A stretch of 64,000 bases of DNA, from contig NZ_RHWX01000007.1 of NCBI RefSeq assembly GCF_003938605.1, positions 122,134 to 186,133 on the forward strand. Reading direction: 5' to 3'. Positions within the stretch are counted from its first letter, which is position 1. The number at the start of each line of letters is the position of its first letter. Source of the stretch: Brevundimonas sp. 357. Its GTDB lineage: Bacteria; Pseudomonadota; Alphaproteobacteria; Caulobacterales; Caulobacteraceae. Positions 27,237 to 36,283 of the stretch are shown here, piece after piece. The notes under the pieces are model-generated. The model did not search any database, was not told the DNA's origin, and saw nothing but the letters and a program-made list of their open reading frames with translations. Both the position numbers and the translations under genes were made by a program.

Positions 27237-27846
27237 GGCGAAGGCTCCCCAGTGAAACGATGCGGCCGCGCGGATCGCTGCGCGAGATCGTAAGCTCAGC
27301 CTCAAACTGCCAGACCCGACGGGCCTCTTTCAACTCAGCCTCGGCCTTCTCTCCCTTGAGAAACAGCCCTTTTGCACCGCGTTGGAAGTAGGGCTGTGCA
27401 TAACCCAACAGCTTCTCCATCGCCGCCACCGCGCGCGCGGTGACGACGTCGACCGTGATCGCTTGTTCCTCAGCCCGACCATTGACGACGGTGGCGGGCA
27501 AATCCAGCGTATCGACGATGGTCTGCAAGAAGCGGCACCGCTTGCCCAGGCTGTCGATCAGCCACACATGAGCGCCCGGCCGTCCCTTCAAAAGGATGGC
27601 CAGGACCACGCCGGGGAAGCCCGCCCCGGCCCCCAGATCGGCCCAGGTCTTGGCCTCCGGCGCCAGGCTCAGCAGCTGGGCGCTGTCCCAGGCGTGACGG
27701 TTCCAGAAGTCGGGGATAGTATCCGGACCGACCAGATTCATCACTTCATTGGCCTCGGTCAGCATACCGAGGAAGACGTGCAGATCGGCGATGTTGGCGT
27801 CACTGGCGCCCGTCTGGGCGCGGAAGGCATCAATGGCGCTCGACAT
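27226..27846 (-). CDS. rsmG: 16S rRNA m7G527 methyltransferase
   Basis: Protein of 206 residues (GidB/RsmG). A Rossmann methyltransferase fold with the SAM loop WADLGAGAGFPGVVLAILLKG near residue 65 and DSLGKRCRFLQTI. It methylates G527 of 16S rRNA; loss gives low-level streptomycin resistance in several bacteria. Its ATG overlaps the mnmG stop (ATGA) and its end overlaps the parA start, so mnmG-rsmG-parA-parB is one coupled unit. Confidence 0.94.
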   Translation of the reverse strand: MSSAIDAFRAQTGASDANIADLHVFLGMLTEANEVMNLVGPDTIPDFWNRHAWDSAQLLSLAPEAKTWADLGAGAGFPGVVLAILLKGRPGAHVWLIDSLGKRCRFLQTIVDTLDLPATVVNGRAEEQAITVDVVTARAVAAMEKLLGYAQPYFQRGAKGLFLKGEKAEAELKEARRVWQFEAELTISRSDPRGRIVSLGSLRRVR

Positions 27847-29741
27847 CAGGCGACCACCGTCGCCAGGTCGGCTTCCACATCCTTGACCTTCTTCACATGA
27901 CCCAGAAGCGCCGTCAGAGCGCCCGGGGTCATGCCTTCAATGCGCCCAGCCTGGCCCAGCGTCAGCGGGCGGATCAGGGCGAGTTTTTCGCGCACCTCGT
28001 TCGACAGCGCGCCGATAGCGGCGTAGTCGAGGTCAACGGGAAGCGACAGCCCCTCCTCCCGCCGCAAGGCTTCCGCATCCTGCGTCTGGCGATCCAGATA
28101 GCTCGCGTAGACGGCGTCGATCTCGACCTGATCCCGCACCGCAGGCGACCAGTCCGTGATTTCGGGGCGGACGGCGACAAACTGATCCAGCGTCACATTC
28201 GGGAAGGCGAGCAGATCACGGATCGAACGCCGCTGGCCATCCGCATTGACGGTGATGCCCAGTGCCCCCGCCTCCTTGGGCGTGAACTGTGTTTCACGTG
28301 AAACACGGTTCGCCCGGTCCAACTGGTCCGCCTTCTCCAGCCATACCGCGGCGCGCTCGGCGCCGACAATGCCCGCCGCGATTCCGATCGGCGTCAGACG
28401 CTGGTCAGCGTTATCCGCGCGCAGCGTCAGGCGATACTCGGCCCGGCTGGTGAACATGCGATAGGGCTCGGTGACGCCGCGCGTCACCAGATCATCGATC
28501 ATGACGCCGATATAGGCCTGGTCTCGACCGAGGATCAGCGGGTCGGAACCCGCGGCGGCGCGCGCCGCATTGAGGCCGGCGATCAGGCCTTGAGCCCCCG
28601 CCTCCTCATAGCCGGTCGTGCCGTTGATCTGGCCGGCCAGATAGAGGCCGGGGCGTTTCTTGACCTCCAGCGCCGGAGTCAATTCGCGCGGATCGACATA
28701 GTCGTATTCGATGGCGTAGCCGAAACGGAAGACCTCGACCTGCTCCAGGCCGGGCATCGTATGCAGGAAGGCCAGCTGGGTCGCATCCGACACCGAGGTC
28801 GAGATGCCGTTGGGATAGACGGTCGGATCATCCAGACCCTCCGGCTCCAGGAAGACCTGGTGGCTTGTCTTGTCGGCGAAGCGGACCACCTTGTCCTCGA
28901 TCGACGGACAGTAGCGCGGCCCGCGACCCGACAGACGCCCGCCGTAAACGGCGCTTTCACCGAGGTTGTCGGCGATGATGCGGTGCGTCTCTTCCGTCGT
29001 ATGGGTGACGCCGCAGGCGATCTGCGGCACCTCGATCCGGTCGGTCAGGAAGCTGAAAGGCGCGGGCTGATCGTCTGCCGGCTGCATCTCCAGCCGATCC
29101 CAGGCGATGGTTCGCCCATCCAGACGCGCAGGCGTGCCGGTCTTCAGGCGCCCCATCATCAGATCCGCCGAATGCAGATCGCCCGCCAGACCGGTCGACG
29201 GGTCTTCGCCATAGCGGCCGGCCGGAATGCGCAAATCGCCGCGATGAATGACGCCGTTGAGGAAGGTGCCCGTCGTCAGCACCACAGCCCCGGCGCGGAT
29301 GGTCTCCCCCGCCCCAGTCTTCACCCCGGCCACGCGATCGCCGTTCAGGATCAGCCCCTCGGCCGTGCCCGCCATCAGGGTCAGGTTCGGGTAGTCGGCC
29401 AGTTCGGCCTGCATGGCCTCGCGATACAGGCGACGGTCGATCTGGCTGCGCGGACCGCGCACGGCGGCCCCCTTGGAGCGGTTCAGCAGGCGAAACTGGA
29501 TGCCCGACACATCGGCCAGGCGGCCCATGACGCCGTCCAGGGCGTCGATCTCGCGCACCAGATGGCCCTTGCCCAGTCCGCCGATGGCCGGGTTGCAGCT
29601 CATCTCGCCGATCGTCTCGAGCTTCTGGGTCAGAAGCAGGGTGCGGGCGCCCGCGCGCGCGGCGGCCGTCGCGGCCTCGCAACCGGCGTGGCCGCCGCCG
29701 ATGATGACGACATCGAAGGTGTGATCGGGGGTCGAACTCAT
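27846..29741 (-). CDS. mnmG: tRNA uridine-5-carboxymethylaminomethyl enzyme MnmG
   Basis: Protein of 631 residues (GidA). The start at 29741 gives [23 protein letters not shown] with the FAD loop [10 protein letters not shown]; an upstream frame to 29777 adds 12 unrelated residues. The conserved [19 protein letters not shown] and the long Cys-containing region fit the family. With MnmE it modifies U34 of several tRNAs. A perfect parS lies within the gene at 28290-28305 and another just upstream at 29793-29808. Confidence 0.96.
   Translation of the reverse strand: MSSTPDHTFDVVIIGGGHAGCEAATAAARAGARTLLLTQKLETIGEMSCNPAIGGLGKGHLVREIDALDGVMGRLADVSGIQFRLLNRSKGAAVRGPRSQIDRRLYREAMQAELADYPNLTLMAGTAEGLILNGDRVAGVKTGAGETIRAGAVVLTTGTFLNGVIHRGDLRIPAGRYGEDPSTGLAGDLHSADLMMGRLKTGTPARLDGRTIAWDRLEMQPADDQPAPFSFLTDRIEVPQIACGVTHTTEETHRIIADNLGESAVYGGRLSGRGPRYCPSIEDKVVRFADKTSHQVFLEPEGLDDPTVYPNGISTSVSDATQLAFLHTMPGLEQVEVFRFGYAIEYDYVDPRELTPALEVKKRPGLYLAGQINGTTGYEEAGAQGLIAGLNAARAAAGSDPLILGRDQAYIGVMIDDLVTRGVTEPYRMFTSRAEYRLTLRADNADQRLTPIGIAAGIVGAERAAVWLEKADQLDRANRVSRETQFTPKEAGALGITVNADGQRRSIRDLLAFPNVTLDQFVAVRPEITDWSPAVRDQVEIDAVYASYLDRQTQDAEALRREEGLSLPVDLDYAAIGALSNEVREKLALIRPLTLGQAGRIEGMTPGALTALLGHVKKVKDVEADLATVVA
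28290..28305. promoter_or_regulatory. parS: parS site, perfect
   Basis: TGTTTCACGTGAAACA, exact 16-bp palindrome within the mnmG coding sequence, showing that the codons tolerate ParB binding. Confidence 0.95.
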
Positions 29742-29792
29742 GGCGTCCACATAGTCCATTCGAGCCGGAATCGCCACCGGCTCGAGAACCGT

Positions 29793-29808
29793 TGTTTCAC
29801 GTGAAACA
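29793..29808. promoter_or_regulatory. parS: parS site, perfect
   Basis: TGTTTCACGTGAAACA, exact palindrome in the spacer between mnmE and mnmG, 52 bases upstream of the mnmG start. Confidence 0.95.
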
Positions 29809-29822
29809 GGCGAAAGCCGGGC

Positions 29823-31145
29823 CTATTTGCCGATGCAGAAGGAAGAAAAGACCTCCCCCAGAATATCCTCCACGCCGATAGCGCCGGTGACACGAGCCAG
29901 GGCGTCGGCCGCCCGACGCAGGTCGTCGCCCGCCATCTCGGGCGCCAGATCGAGGGCGCGGCGCCCCGCCTCAACGGCGGCCAGAGCTTCCGCCAGGCGG
30001 CGACGATGACGCTCCCGCGTCACGGCGGGGAAGTCAGCCCCGGACAGATCGCGCGCCAGACGGGCCGCGATCCAGTCGTGCAGCTCAGTCAGCCCTCGCC
30101 CCGTCGTGGTGCTGACGGTCAGGGCTTCGAGCTCGGGCGCCGGCGTCACGGCGCCGAGGTCGGCCTTGTTCAACACCTGAAGATCGGACGCCCCGACAAA
30201 AGCGGCGGCTGGGTCTTCGACAGGCTCAGCGGAGGGCGAACGGACCCATAGGCGCAGGTCGGCCCCTTCGGCTCTCAATCGGGCGCGACGGATGCCTTCG
30301 GCCTCCACCAGATCGTCGCTGTCCCGCAGACCCGCCGTGTCTGACAGGGTGACGGCGTAGCCGCCGATCATGATGTCGGCGTCCAACACATCGCGTGTCG
30401 TCCCGGCGATAGGCGTGACGATGGCCGCCTCACGCGCGACAAGGGCGTTGAACAGGGACGACTTGCCCGCGTTCGTCTCGCCGATCAGAACGATGCGATA
30501 GCCCTCGCGCACCCGCCGTCCTCGATCGGAATCCGCCAGAGCCGAGCGCAGATCGGCCGAGAGCTTGTCCAGAACCGGTCCCGCGGTGCGGGCCAGGTTG
30601 TCGGGCACCTCCTCATCCGGGAAGTCGATCTCGGCTTCAACGAGGGACAGAGCCTTCAGCAGCTCGCGACGAAACCCGGCGTAGGCCGCCGAAAGGGCGC
30701 CGTCAAATTGCCCAAGCGCCTGGTTCTTCTGAGCGCCCGTCTCGGCGTCGATCAGGTCGGCGACGGCCTCGGCCTGGGCCAAGTCCATGCGGCCGTTCTG
30801 GAAGGCGCGGCGGGTGAACTCGCCCGGCTCGGCGGGGCGAACGTCAAGGGCGATCAGGGCGCGGCTAGCGGCCTCGATCACCGCCCTCCCCCCGTGCAGA
30901 TGCAGCTCGGCGCTGTCTTCGCCGGTATAGGAATTGGGTCCGGGGAAGCGCAGGACCAGGGCCTGATCCACCATCTCGCCCTCATGACGAAGCGTCCGCA
31001 GCGAGGCCAGACGCGGGGTCAGCCCCCCTGCCCCCAGCGCGGTCAGGGCCGCGTCCACGCCCGGCCCGGACAGACGCAGAATGGCGATGGCGCCCCGCCC
31101 CGGCGGCGTGGCCAGAGCGAAGATGGTGTCGGCGTTGGAACTCAA
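29823..31145 (-). CDS. mnmE: tRNA modification GTPase MnmE
   Basis: Protein of 440 residues from a TTG start at 31145 (encoding MSSNADTIFALATPPGRGAI), four bases after the DUF6489 stop. The N-terminal folate-binding domain is followed by a helical domain and the inserted G domain: GETNAGKSSLFNAL near residue 218 is G1, DTAGL is G3, and NKAD is G4. The last residues FCIGK hold the conserved C-terminal Cys. It acts with MnmG at U34 of tRNA. Confidence 0.95.
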   Translation of the reverse strand: MSSNADTIFALATPPGRGAIAILRLSGPGVDAALTALGAGGLTPRLASLRTLRHEGEMVDQALVLRFPGPNSYTGEDSAELHLHGGRAVIEAASRALIALDVRPAEPGEFTRRAFQNGRMDLAQAEAVADLIDAETGAQKNQALGQFDGALSAAYAGFRRELLKALSLVEAEIDFPDEEVPDNLARTAGPVLDKLSADLRSALADSDRGRRVREGYRIVLIGETNAGKSSLFNALVAREAAIVTPIAGTTRDVLDADIMIGGYAVTLSDTAGLRDSDDLVEAEGIRRARLRAEGADLRLWVRSPSAEPVEDPAAAFVGASDLQVLNKADLGAVTPAPELEALTVSTTTGRGLTELHDWIAARLARDLSGADFPAVTRERHRRRLAEALAAVEAGRRALDLAPEMAGDDLRRAADALARVTGAIGVEDILGEVFSSFCIGK

Positions 31146-31149
31146 GTCG

Positions 31150-31389
31150 TCAGCCCTTGGGCGCGCCCGTGACGGCGGCTTCCATCAGACGGCGGAACTG
31201 GTCCTGAGCCTGAACGCCGAAACTGGTCCAGGTCTTCATCAGTTCATCAGGCTGCATGGCCGCCATGTTGGCGTCCATCCGCTTTTGCATCTCGGCGACC
31301 AGATGATCGTTGAGCGGCGTCACATCCGGCAGACCCAGAAAGGCGCGGGCCTCGGCCGGGGTGCAGTCGATCTCGATGTTCAGCTTCAT
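31150..31389 (-). CDS. DUF6489 family protein
   Basis: Small protein of 79 residues. MKLNIEIDCTPAEARAFLGL at the start, then LNDHLVAEMQKRMDANMAAM and a terminal helix match DUF6489, a family of short alphaproteobacterial proteins without assigned function. The N-terminal strand with TPAEAR resembles granule-associated or SHOCT-like small proteins only weakly. It sits immediately before mnmE, so it is probably cotranscribed. A parS lies 13 bases upstream of its ATG. Confidence 0.8.
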   Translation of the reverse strand: MKLNIEIDCTPAEARAFLGLPDVTPLNDHLVAEMQKRMDANMAAMQPDELMKTWTSFGVQAQDQFRRLMEAAVTGAPKG

Positions 31390-31401
31390 GACGCCCTCGC
31401 G

Positions 31402-31417
31402 TGTTTCACGTGAAACA
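31402..31417. promoter_or_regulatory. parS: parS site, perfect
   Basis: TGTTTCACGTGAAACA, exact palindrome in the spacer between rho and the DUF6489 gene; a hairpin element (31422-31456) follows five bases later. Confidence 0.95.
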
Positions 31418-31421
31418 GGCC

Positions 31422-31456
31422 CTCAAGCAGCCGCCCGCCGCGCGGGCGGCGCTAGG
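31422..31456 (+). repeat. Dispersed hairpin element, copy C
   Basis: CTCAAGCAG, stem GCCGCCCGC / GCGGGCGGC with loop CGC, then GCTAGG. The 9-bp stem is the most stable of all copies. Read along rho it begins eight bases after the rho stop. Confidence 0.7.
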
Positions 31457-31463
31457 GCCAGTA

Positions 31464-32960
31464 TCAGGTGTTCATGGACTGGAAGAAGTCCGCGTTGTTC
31501 TTCGACTGGCGCAGCTTGTCGAGCAGGAACTCGATCGCGTCCTGCGGACCCATCGGGTTGAGGATGCGGCGCAGGACATAGGTCTTGGCCAGTTGGTCCT
31601 TCGGCGTGATGAGGTCTTCCTTGCGGGTGCCGGACTTGAGCACGTCGATGGCCGGGAAGATACGCTTGTCGGCGACCTTGCGGTCCAGGACGATTTCCGA
31701 GTTACCCGTGCCCTTGAACTCTTCGAAGATCACCTCGTCCATGCGGCTGCCGGTGTCGATCAGAGCCGTGGCGATGATGGTCAGCGAACCGCCCTGCTCC
31801 ACATTGCGCGCGGCGCCGAAGAAGCGCTTGGGCCGTTGCAGGGCGTTGGCGTCGACACCGCCGGTCAGCACCTTGCCCGACGACGGGACGGTGGCGTTGT
31901 AGGCGCGGCCCAGGCGGGTGATGGAGTCCAGCAGGATGACCACGTCCTTCTTGTGCTCGACCAGACGCTTAGCCTTTTCGATCACCATTTCGGCCACGGC
32001 GACGTGGCGGGTGGCGGGCTCGTCGAAGGTCGAGGCGACGACTTCGCCCTTCACCGTGCGCTGCATGTCCGTCACTTCTTCCGGACGCTCGTCGATCAAC
32101 AGAACGATCAGGAAGACTTCCGGATGGTTGCGCTCGATCGACTTGGCGATGTTCTGCAGCATGACCGTCTTACCGACGCGCGGCGGGGCGACGATCAGGC
32201 AGCGCTGACCCTTGCCCAGCGGGGCGACGATGTCGATGACCCGGCCCGAGCGATCCTTCAGCGTCGGATCCTGAATTTCCATGTGCAGCCGCTCTTCGGG
32301 GTAGAGCGGCGTCAGGTTGTCGAACAGAACCTTGGTTTTGACCATCTCCGGATCTTCGAAGTTGATCGTATCGACCTTGAGCAGGGCGAAGTAGCGCTCG
32401 CCCTCACGCGGGCCGCGCACAGCGCCGTGCACCGTGTCGCCCGAACGCAGGCCGAAGCGGCGGATCTGCGACGGCGAGACATAGACGTCGTCCGGGCCCG
32501 GCAAATAATTGGCGTCGGGGCTACGCAGGAAGCCGAAGCCGTCCGGCAGGATCTCCAGCACGCCCGAAGCGATAATCTCTACCTCTTCGTCGGCCAGGGT
32601 CTTCAGGATAGCGAACAGCAGATCCTGCTTACGCAGGTTGCCGGCGTTCTCGATGTCCAGGCCCTCGGCGAAGGCGACAAGATCTTCCGGCGTCTTCTCG
32701 TTCAGTTCCTGCAGGGTGATGCGGCCGTTGGGCACGATCGGCTCGCCGTCATCGTCCTCGTCATCCTCGGCTGTGGTGTCGACGCCGTGATCGTCGTCTT
32801 CGGCGGCAGTCGGAGCGATGACCTCTTCGGGTTGCGCCTCCTCGACCGGCGCGGCAGCGCGGCTTCCACCCAAGCTCAAGGTGCGGCGCGGGCGCTCAGC
32901 AGGTGTTTCCACTGCGTTTTCAGTGACTTCAGTTTCCGGCGTGTCAGGCGTATCGGTCAT
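31464..32960 (-). CDS. rho: Transcription termination factor Rho
   Basis: Protein of 498 residues, about 80 longer than E. coli Rho. An acidic, disordered N-terminal extension (residues 1-75, several Asp/Glu runs) precedes the Rho-N and cold-shock RNA-binding domain (DLVAFAEGL then [12 protein letters not shown]). The ATPase has Walker [12 protein letters not shown], and [19 protein letters not shown] and the Q- and R-loop segments. It is a ring helicase that releases RNA polymerase. Upstream, 32961-33209 holds only the hairpin copy D and what I take for a leader. Confidence 0.96.
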   Translation of the reverse strand: MTDTPDTPETEVTENAVETPAERPRRTLSLGGSRAAAPVEEAQPEEVIAPTAAEDDDHGVDTTAEDDEDDDGEPIVPNGRITLQELNEKTPEDLVAFAEGLDIENAGNLRKQDLLFAILKTLADEEVEIIASGVLEILPDGFGFLRSPDANYLPGPDDVYVSPSQIRRFGLRSGDTVHGAVRGPREGERYFALLKVDTINFEDPEMVKTKVLFDNLTPLYPEERLHMEIQDPTLKDRSGRVIDIVAPLGKGQRCLIVAPPRVGKTVMLQNIAKSIERNHPEVFLIVLLIDERPEEVTDMQRTVKGEVVASTFDEPATRHVAVAEMVIEKAKRLVEHKKDVVILLDSITRLGRAYNATVPSSGKVLTGGVDANALQRPKRFFGAARNVEQGGSLTIIATALIDTGSRMDEVIFEEFKGTGNSEIVLDRKVADKRIFPAIDVLKSGTRKEDLITPKDQLAKTYVLRRILNPMGPQDAIEFLLDKLRQSKNNADFFQSMNT

Positions 32961-33170
32961 GATGGCGTGCTCGTTCGCGCGCCCAAACGCTTCAAAGCGT
33001 TCAGGAGCAGAAGGTCGTCGATGGCTTCAGCCGCTAGGGCTGGGAGGGAGGGCGACGGTCTCCCGCAGGCTCAAACCGGCAGGCGTCGCGAAAGAGAGGG
33101 ACCGCACTGCACGGATCAGCCGCACGGTTCATCGCAGCGGAACCACAAAAGACCCGTGTGGGTCAAGGCC

Positions 33171-33205
33171 CTCAGGCAGCGAGCGACCGCACCGCTCGCG
33201 CTAGG
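33171..33205 (+). repeat. Dispersed hairpin element, copy D
   Basis: CTCAGGCAG with stem GCGAGCG / CGCTCGC and the end GCTAGG. It lies five bases beyond the hemJ stop codon, read in the direction of hemJ. Confidence 0.65.
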
Positions 33206-33209
33206 GCCT

Positions 33210-33677
33210 CTAGAAACTCCACTCCATCGTCACCGACAACACCATGATGATGGCCAGGACGAAGGGAATCTCATTGGTCATGCGCCAGAAACGGCCCGAA
33301 TATTTCGACGTACCCGCCGCGATCTTCTTGCGCTGTCCCGCCAGGAAGCCGTGCCAGCCCGCCAGCAGGAAGACGCCGATCAACTTGGTCATCATCCAAG
33401 GCTGATGCGCGAAGGACCAGTCGGCGCCGTCGCCGCTGCGCAGCCACAGCAGCCAGCCGCCGAAGACGAAGGCCAGGATCATGGCCGGGTTGATGATGAT
33501 GCGCAGCAGCCGCGTCTGCCAGACGCGCAGCAGGGCCTGCATCTCGCCGCGCAGGGGCTCGGGCTTGGCGTTCTGCTCGGCGTCATAGGCGAACAGGCGC
33601 GGCAGGAAGAGCATGCCCGCCATCCAGGCGATCACCGCCAGGATGTGAAGCCCGCGGGCCAGATTGTAATAGTCCAT
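33210..33677 (-). CDS. hemJ: Protoporphyrinogen oxidase HemJ
   Basis: Membrane protein of 155 residues with four hydrophobic helices. ARGLHILAVIAWMAGMLFLPRLFAYDAE holds the conserved His and Trp-x-x-Gly motif of HemJ, and the last part (SGRFWRMTNEIPFVLAIIMV) holds the conserved RxxNE. HemJ converts protoporphyrinogen IX to protoporphyrin IX in bacteria that lack HemG and HemY. The order hemJ-hemH-hemE places three late heme genes together, next to rho. Confidence 0.92.
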   Translation of the reverse strand: MDYYNLARGLHILAVIAWMAGMLFLPRLFAYDAEQNAKPEPLRGEMQALLRVWQTRLLRIIINPAMILAFVFGGWLLWLRSGDGADWSFAHQPWMMTKLIGVFLLAGWHGFLAGQRKKIAAGTSKYSGRFWRMTNEIPFVLAIIMVLSVTMEWSF

Positions 33678-33688
33678 GTCGCTTCCCC

Positions 33689-34768
33689 TCAGGCCGCCCT
33701 TGAGGTCTTAGAACAGCCAGACGGGCAGGCTTTCAAGTGGGCGCATGGTCCACCCAGCGAAGACCCCTGCGGGGCGATCCCCGGCGTTTCCAGCGCCCGC
33801 TCGACCGCATCGGCCAGGGCGGCGATGAAGATCGGATCGGCGCTGACCGTCGGCGCTCGCAAATAGGGCGCGCAACCGACCTTATGCGCCAGTTCGCCGT
33901 ATTCCATGTCCAGCTCGACCAGGGTCTCGATATGCTCGGAGACAAAGGCGATGGGGACGACGACGGCCCCCACGCCGTCCTTGGCCGCCTGTTCGATGGC
34001 GTCCGGCGTGGCCGGCCCCAGCCATTTCAGCGGCCCGACCCGGCTCTGGTAGCAGATGCCCCAGTCGGTCAGGCCCATGTGCTCGACCACGGCCGCCACG
34101 GTGGCCTCGACCTGGGCCTGATAGGGATCGCCGGCCGCGACCAGCTTTTCCGGAATGCCGTGCGCCGAGAACAGCACTCGCACCGGCCTGCCTTCGGCCT
34201 TGTCCAGCGTTTGCCGGATCAGACGGGCCTGAGCCTCGATCAACCCTTCGGCGTCCGGATAGCAGCAGACGACGTGGGTCTCGCCCGGCCCGTCGTAGCA
34301 CTCGCTCCACTTCTTCAGCGACGAGGCCGTCGTAGTCGTCGAGAACTGCGGATAGAGGGGCAGAAGGACGATCTTGTCGGGCTGGAAAGCCTTGACCGCC
34401 GCCGCCGTCTCTTCCGTCAGCGGATGCCAATAGCGCATGGCGATGAAGACGCGGCTGTCGTCGCCCGGCGCCGCGTCGGCCAGAGCCCGCGACAGGGCCT
34501 CGGCCTGCTTCTGCGTCTCGGGCAGCAGGGGCGATCCGCCGCCCATCAGGGCGTAGTTGGCCTGAGCCGAGGTCTCGCGACGACTGGAGATCAACTTAGC
34601 CAGCGGCGTGCGGAACATCCCCGGCAGGCCGATGATGGCCGGGTCGTTGAACAGGTTGAACAGGAAGGGTTTGACCGCTTCGGGGCGATCGGGACCGCCC
34701 AGATTGGTCAGAACGACCGCCACGCGCCGGTTGGGTCGTCCCTCGGGGGTTGTGGCGGTCCGGGTCAT
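33689..34768 (-). CDS. hemH: Ferrochelatase, probably with an iron-sulfur cluster
   Basis: Protein of 359 residues from the ATG at 34768, which overlaps the hemE stop by three bases. VLTNLGGPDRPEAVKPFL at the start, SAHGIPEKL and the HIETLVELDMEY segment (catalytic His and Glu) are ferrochelatase motifs. The C-terminus ends with GGPCAHLKACPSGC (Cys spacing CX5CX3C), and a further Cys is in GICYQSR. Caulobacter ferrochelatase is reported to carry a [2Fe-2S] cluster (recollection), and these cysteines are the plausible ligands. It inserts ferrous iron into protoporphyrin IX. Confidence 0.93.
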   Translation of the reverse strand: MTRTATTPEGRPNRRVAVVLTNLGGPDRPEAVKPFLFNLFNDPAIIGLPGMFRTPLAKLISSRRETSAQANYALMGGGSPLLPETQKQAEALSRALADAAPGDDSRVFIAMRYWHPLTEETAAAVKAFQPDKIVLLPLYPQFSTTTTASSLKKWSECYDGPGETHVVCCYPDAEGLIEAQARLIRQTLDKAEGRPVRVLFSAHGIPEKLVAAGDPYQAQVEATVAAVVEHMGLTDWGICYQSRVGPLKWLGPATPDAIEQAAKDGVGAVVVPIAFVSEHIETLVELDMEYGELAHKVGCAPYLRAPTVSADPIFIAALADAVERALETPGIAPQGSSLGGPCAHLKACPSGCSKTSRAA

Positions 34769-35799
34769 TGGGCGCCGATCCGCTTCAGCACCTGCTCGAC
34801 GTGGGCGATCGGCACGTCCGGCAGGATGCCGTGGCCCAGGTTGAAAATCCACGGCCCCTGGCCCCAGGCCTCCATCAGTTGATCGACGCGGCGGTCCAGG
34901 GCGTCGCCGCCCGCACGCAGCAGCAAGGGGTCCAGCGCGCCCTGAATGGGCTTGATCGCCTGGACGCGCTTGCCGACGTCCAGCGGACAGGCGGTGTCCA
35001 GCGCCACGCCCTGCACGTCGCATTCACGGGCGTAGCGTTCGGCCAGCGCCGCCGAGCCTCTCGGGAAGCCGATCAACGGCACGGTGACGCCCAGTTCGCG
35101 CGCGCGGGCCACCAGCTTCTGGTGCGGCTTCAGCACCAGCGTCTCGAACAGGTCGTCGGGCAGGCCCTCGGCCCAGCTCTCGAAGATCTTCAGCACCTGG
35201 GCGCCGGCGTCCTGTTGCATCTTCAGATAGTGGGCGGTGGACTCCACCAGAACGTCCAGAAGGCCCGCCACCAGCTCGGGGTTGGTATAGGCGTAGGTGC
35301 GGGCGGCGGCGCGCTCACCCTTGCCGATGGTGCGCGCTTCGCCGTCCAGCATATAGGTGGCGACCGTCCAGGGCGCCCCTGCAAAGCCGATCAGGGCGCG
35401 TTCAGGCTCCAGTTCCGCGCGCACGAGGCTGAGGGTCTGGCCCACGGCCTTGAGGGCCTCTCCAGCCTGCTGAGCCTTGTCGGCCATCGACTGCACCGAC
35501 GGCAGGGCGCCCAGGCGCGGCCCCTCTCCCGCCTCGAACCACACCTTTTGGCCTAGGGCGCCGGGGATCAGCAGGATGTCGGCGAAGACGATGGCGGCGT
35601 CGAAGCCGAACCGGCGCATCGGCTGCAGGGTCGCCTCCGCCGCCATTTCCGGATTCAGGCAGAAGGCGATGAAGTCCGGCGCCCTGGCTCGCAGCTCACG
35701 GTATTCCGGCAGGTAGCGCCCGGCTTGACGCATGAACCACACGGGAGGGCGGGAAAGGGTTCGGCCCTGGAGAGCCTGGATCAGAAGGGGCGTGCTCAT
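34765..35799 (-). CDS. hemE: Uroporphyrinogen decarboxylase
   Basis: Protein of 344 residues from the ATG at 35799. PPVWFMRQAGRYLPEYRELR near the start is the URO-D signature, GFAGAPWTVATYML the second. It decarboxylates uroporphyrinogen III to coproporphyrinogen III in heme synthesis. In Caulobacter hemE borders Cori and its promoter lies in the origin; the same gene order here marks the gap at 35800-36283 as origin. The stop overlaps the hemH start. Confidence 0.95.
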   Translation of the reverse strand: MSTPLLIQALQGRTLSRPPVWFMRQAGRYLPEYRELRARAPDFIAFCLNPEMAAEATLQPMRRFGFDAAIVFADILLIPGALGQKVWFEAGEGPRLGALPSVQSMADKAQQAGEALKAVGQTLSLVRAELEPERALIGFAGAPWTVATYMLDGEARTIGKGERAAARTYAYTNPELVAGLLDVLVESTAHYLKMQQDAGAQVLKIFESWAEGLPDDLFETLVLKPHQKLVARARELGVTVPLIGFPRGSAALAERYARECDVQGVALDTACPLDVGKRVQAIKPIQGALDPLLLRAGGDALDRRVDQLMEAWGQGPWIFNLGHGILPDVPIAHVEQVLKRIGAQ

Positions 35800-36283
35800 G
35801 CTTTGGGCTTTAGGATGCACACCCCTAAGCCTCAATCCCTATTCAGATTTAAGAATTGAAAGAATTGGTAGGTGGAAGCAGGGCCGGGGAGCGCGGGGAT
35901 AACTGCGGGCAGTCCCGGTTGGACTCCCGCTTGTCCCCTGATCGCGGCGTGGAAACCCAGGCGTTTACAAGGCGGGGTGTGAGTCATGGGGATAAGCCGT
36001 GAAACACCCGTCAGACTCTGGCTTGCCTCTGGGCGCCGTTGTGGGTGAATCCGCGGGCGCCGTTGTTGGACAAAATGTCCTGCCCCCAGCACGGGATGAA
36101 TCCTCGGCGCCCAGGCGGACGACTCCGGCGCCGATCACCACAACGGCGCCCGCGATCCCCGCTCGCGACCGGCGGCCAGGCTTGCTAGAGGATTCGGCGC
36201 CCGGTCTTTCACGAACGGCGCCCCGGCTTTTCAACAGGGCGCGGGGATGATCCGACCGCCGCCTGGAAGGAGACGCCGTCCTC
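35800..36283. other. oriC: Probable chromosome replication origin (Cori equivalent)
   Basis: Gene-free gap of 484 bases between hemE and ppsR, the same pair that flanks Cori in Caulobacter (established by synteny, not by test). An AT-rich stretch at 35836-35870 may unwind. DnaA-box-like sequences on the minus strand: TTATCCCCA at 35987-35995 and TTATCCCCG at 35894-35902, each one or two bases from the consensus. Seven GANTC sites (35922, 35981, 36014, 36047, 36098, 36121, 36191) and seven GGCGCC palindromes (36032 to 36222) crowd the right half. Half a parS (GTGAAACA) is at 35999-36006. parS sites lie 4-9 kb away. Confidence 0.8.
35987..35995 (-). promoter_or_regulatory. DnaA-box-like site
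   Basis: TTATCCCCA on the minus strand, one mismatch from TTATCCACA, in the centre of the probable origin. A weaker TTATCCCCG lies at 35894-35902. Confidence 0.5.
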
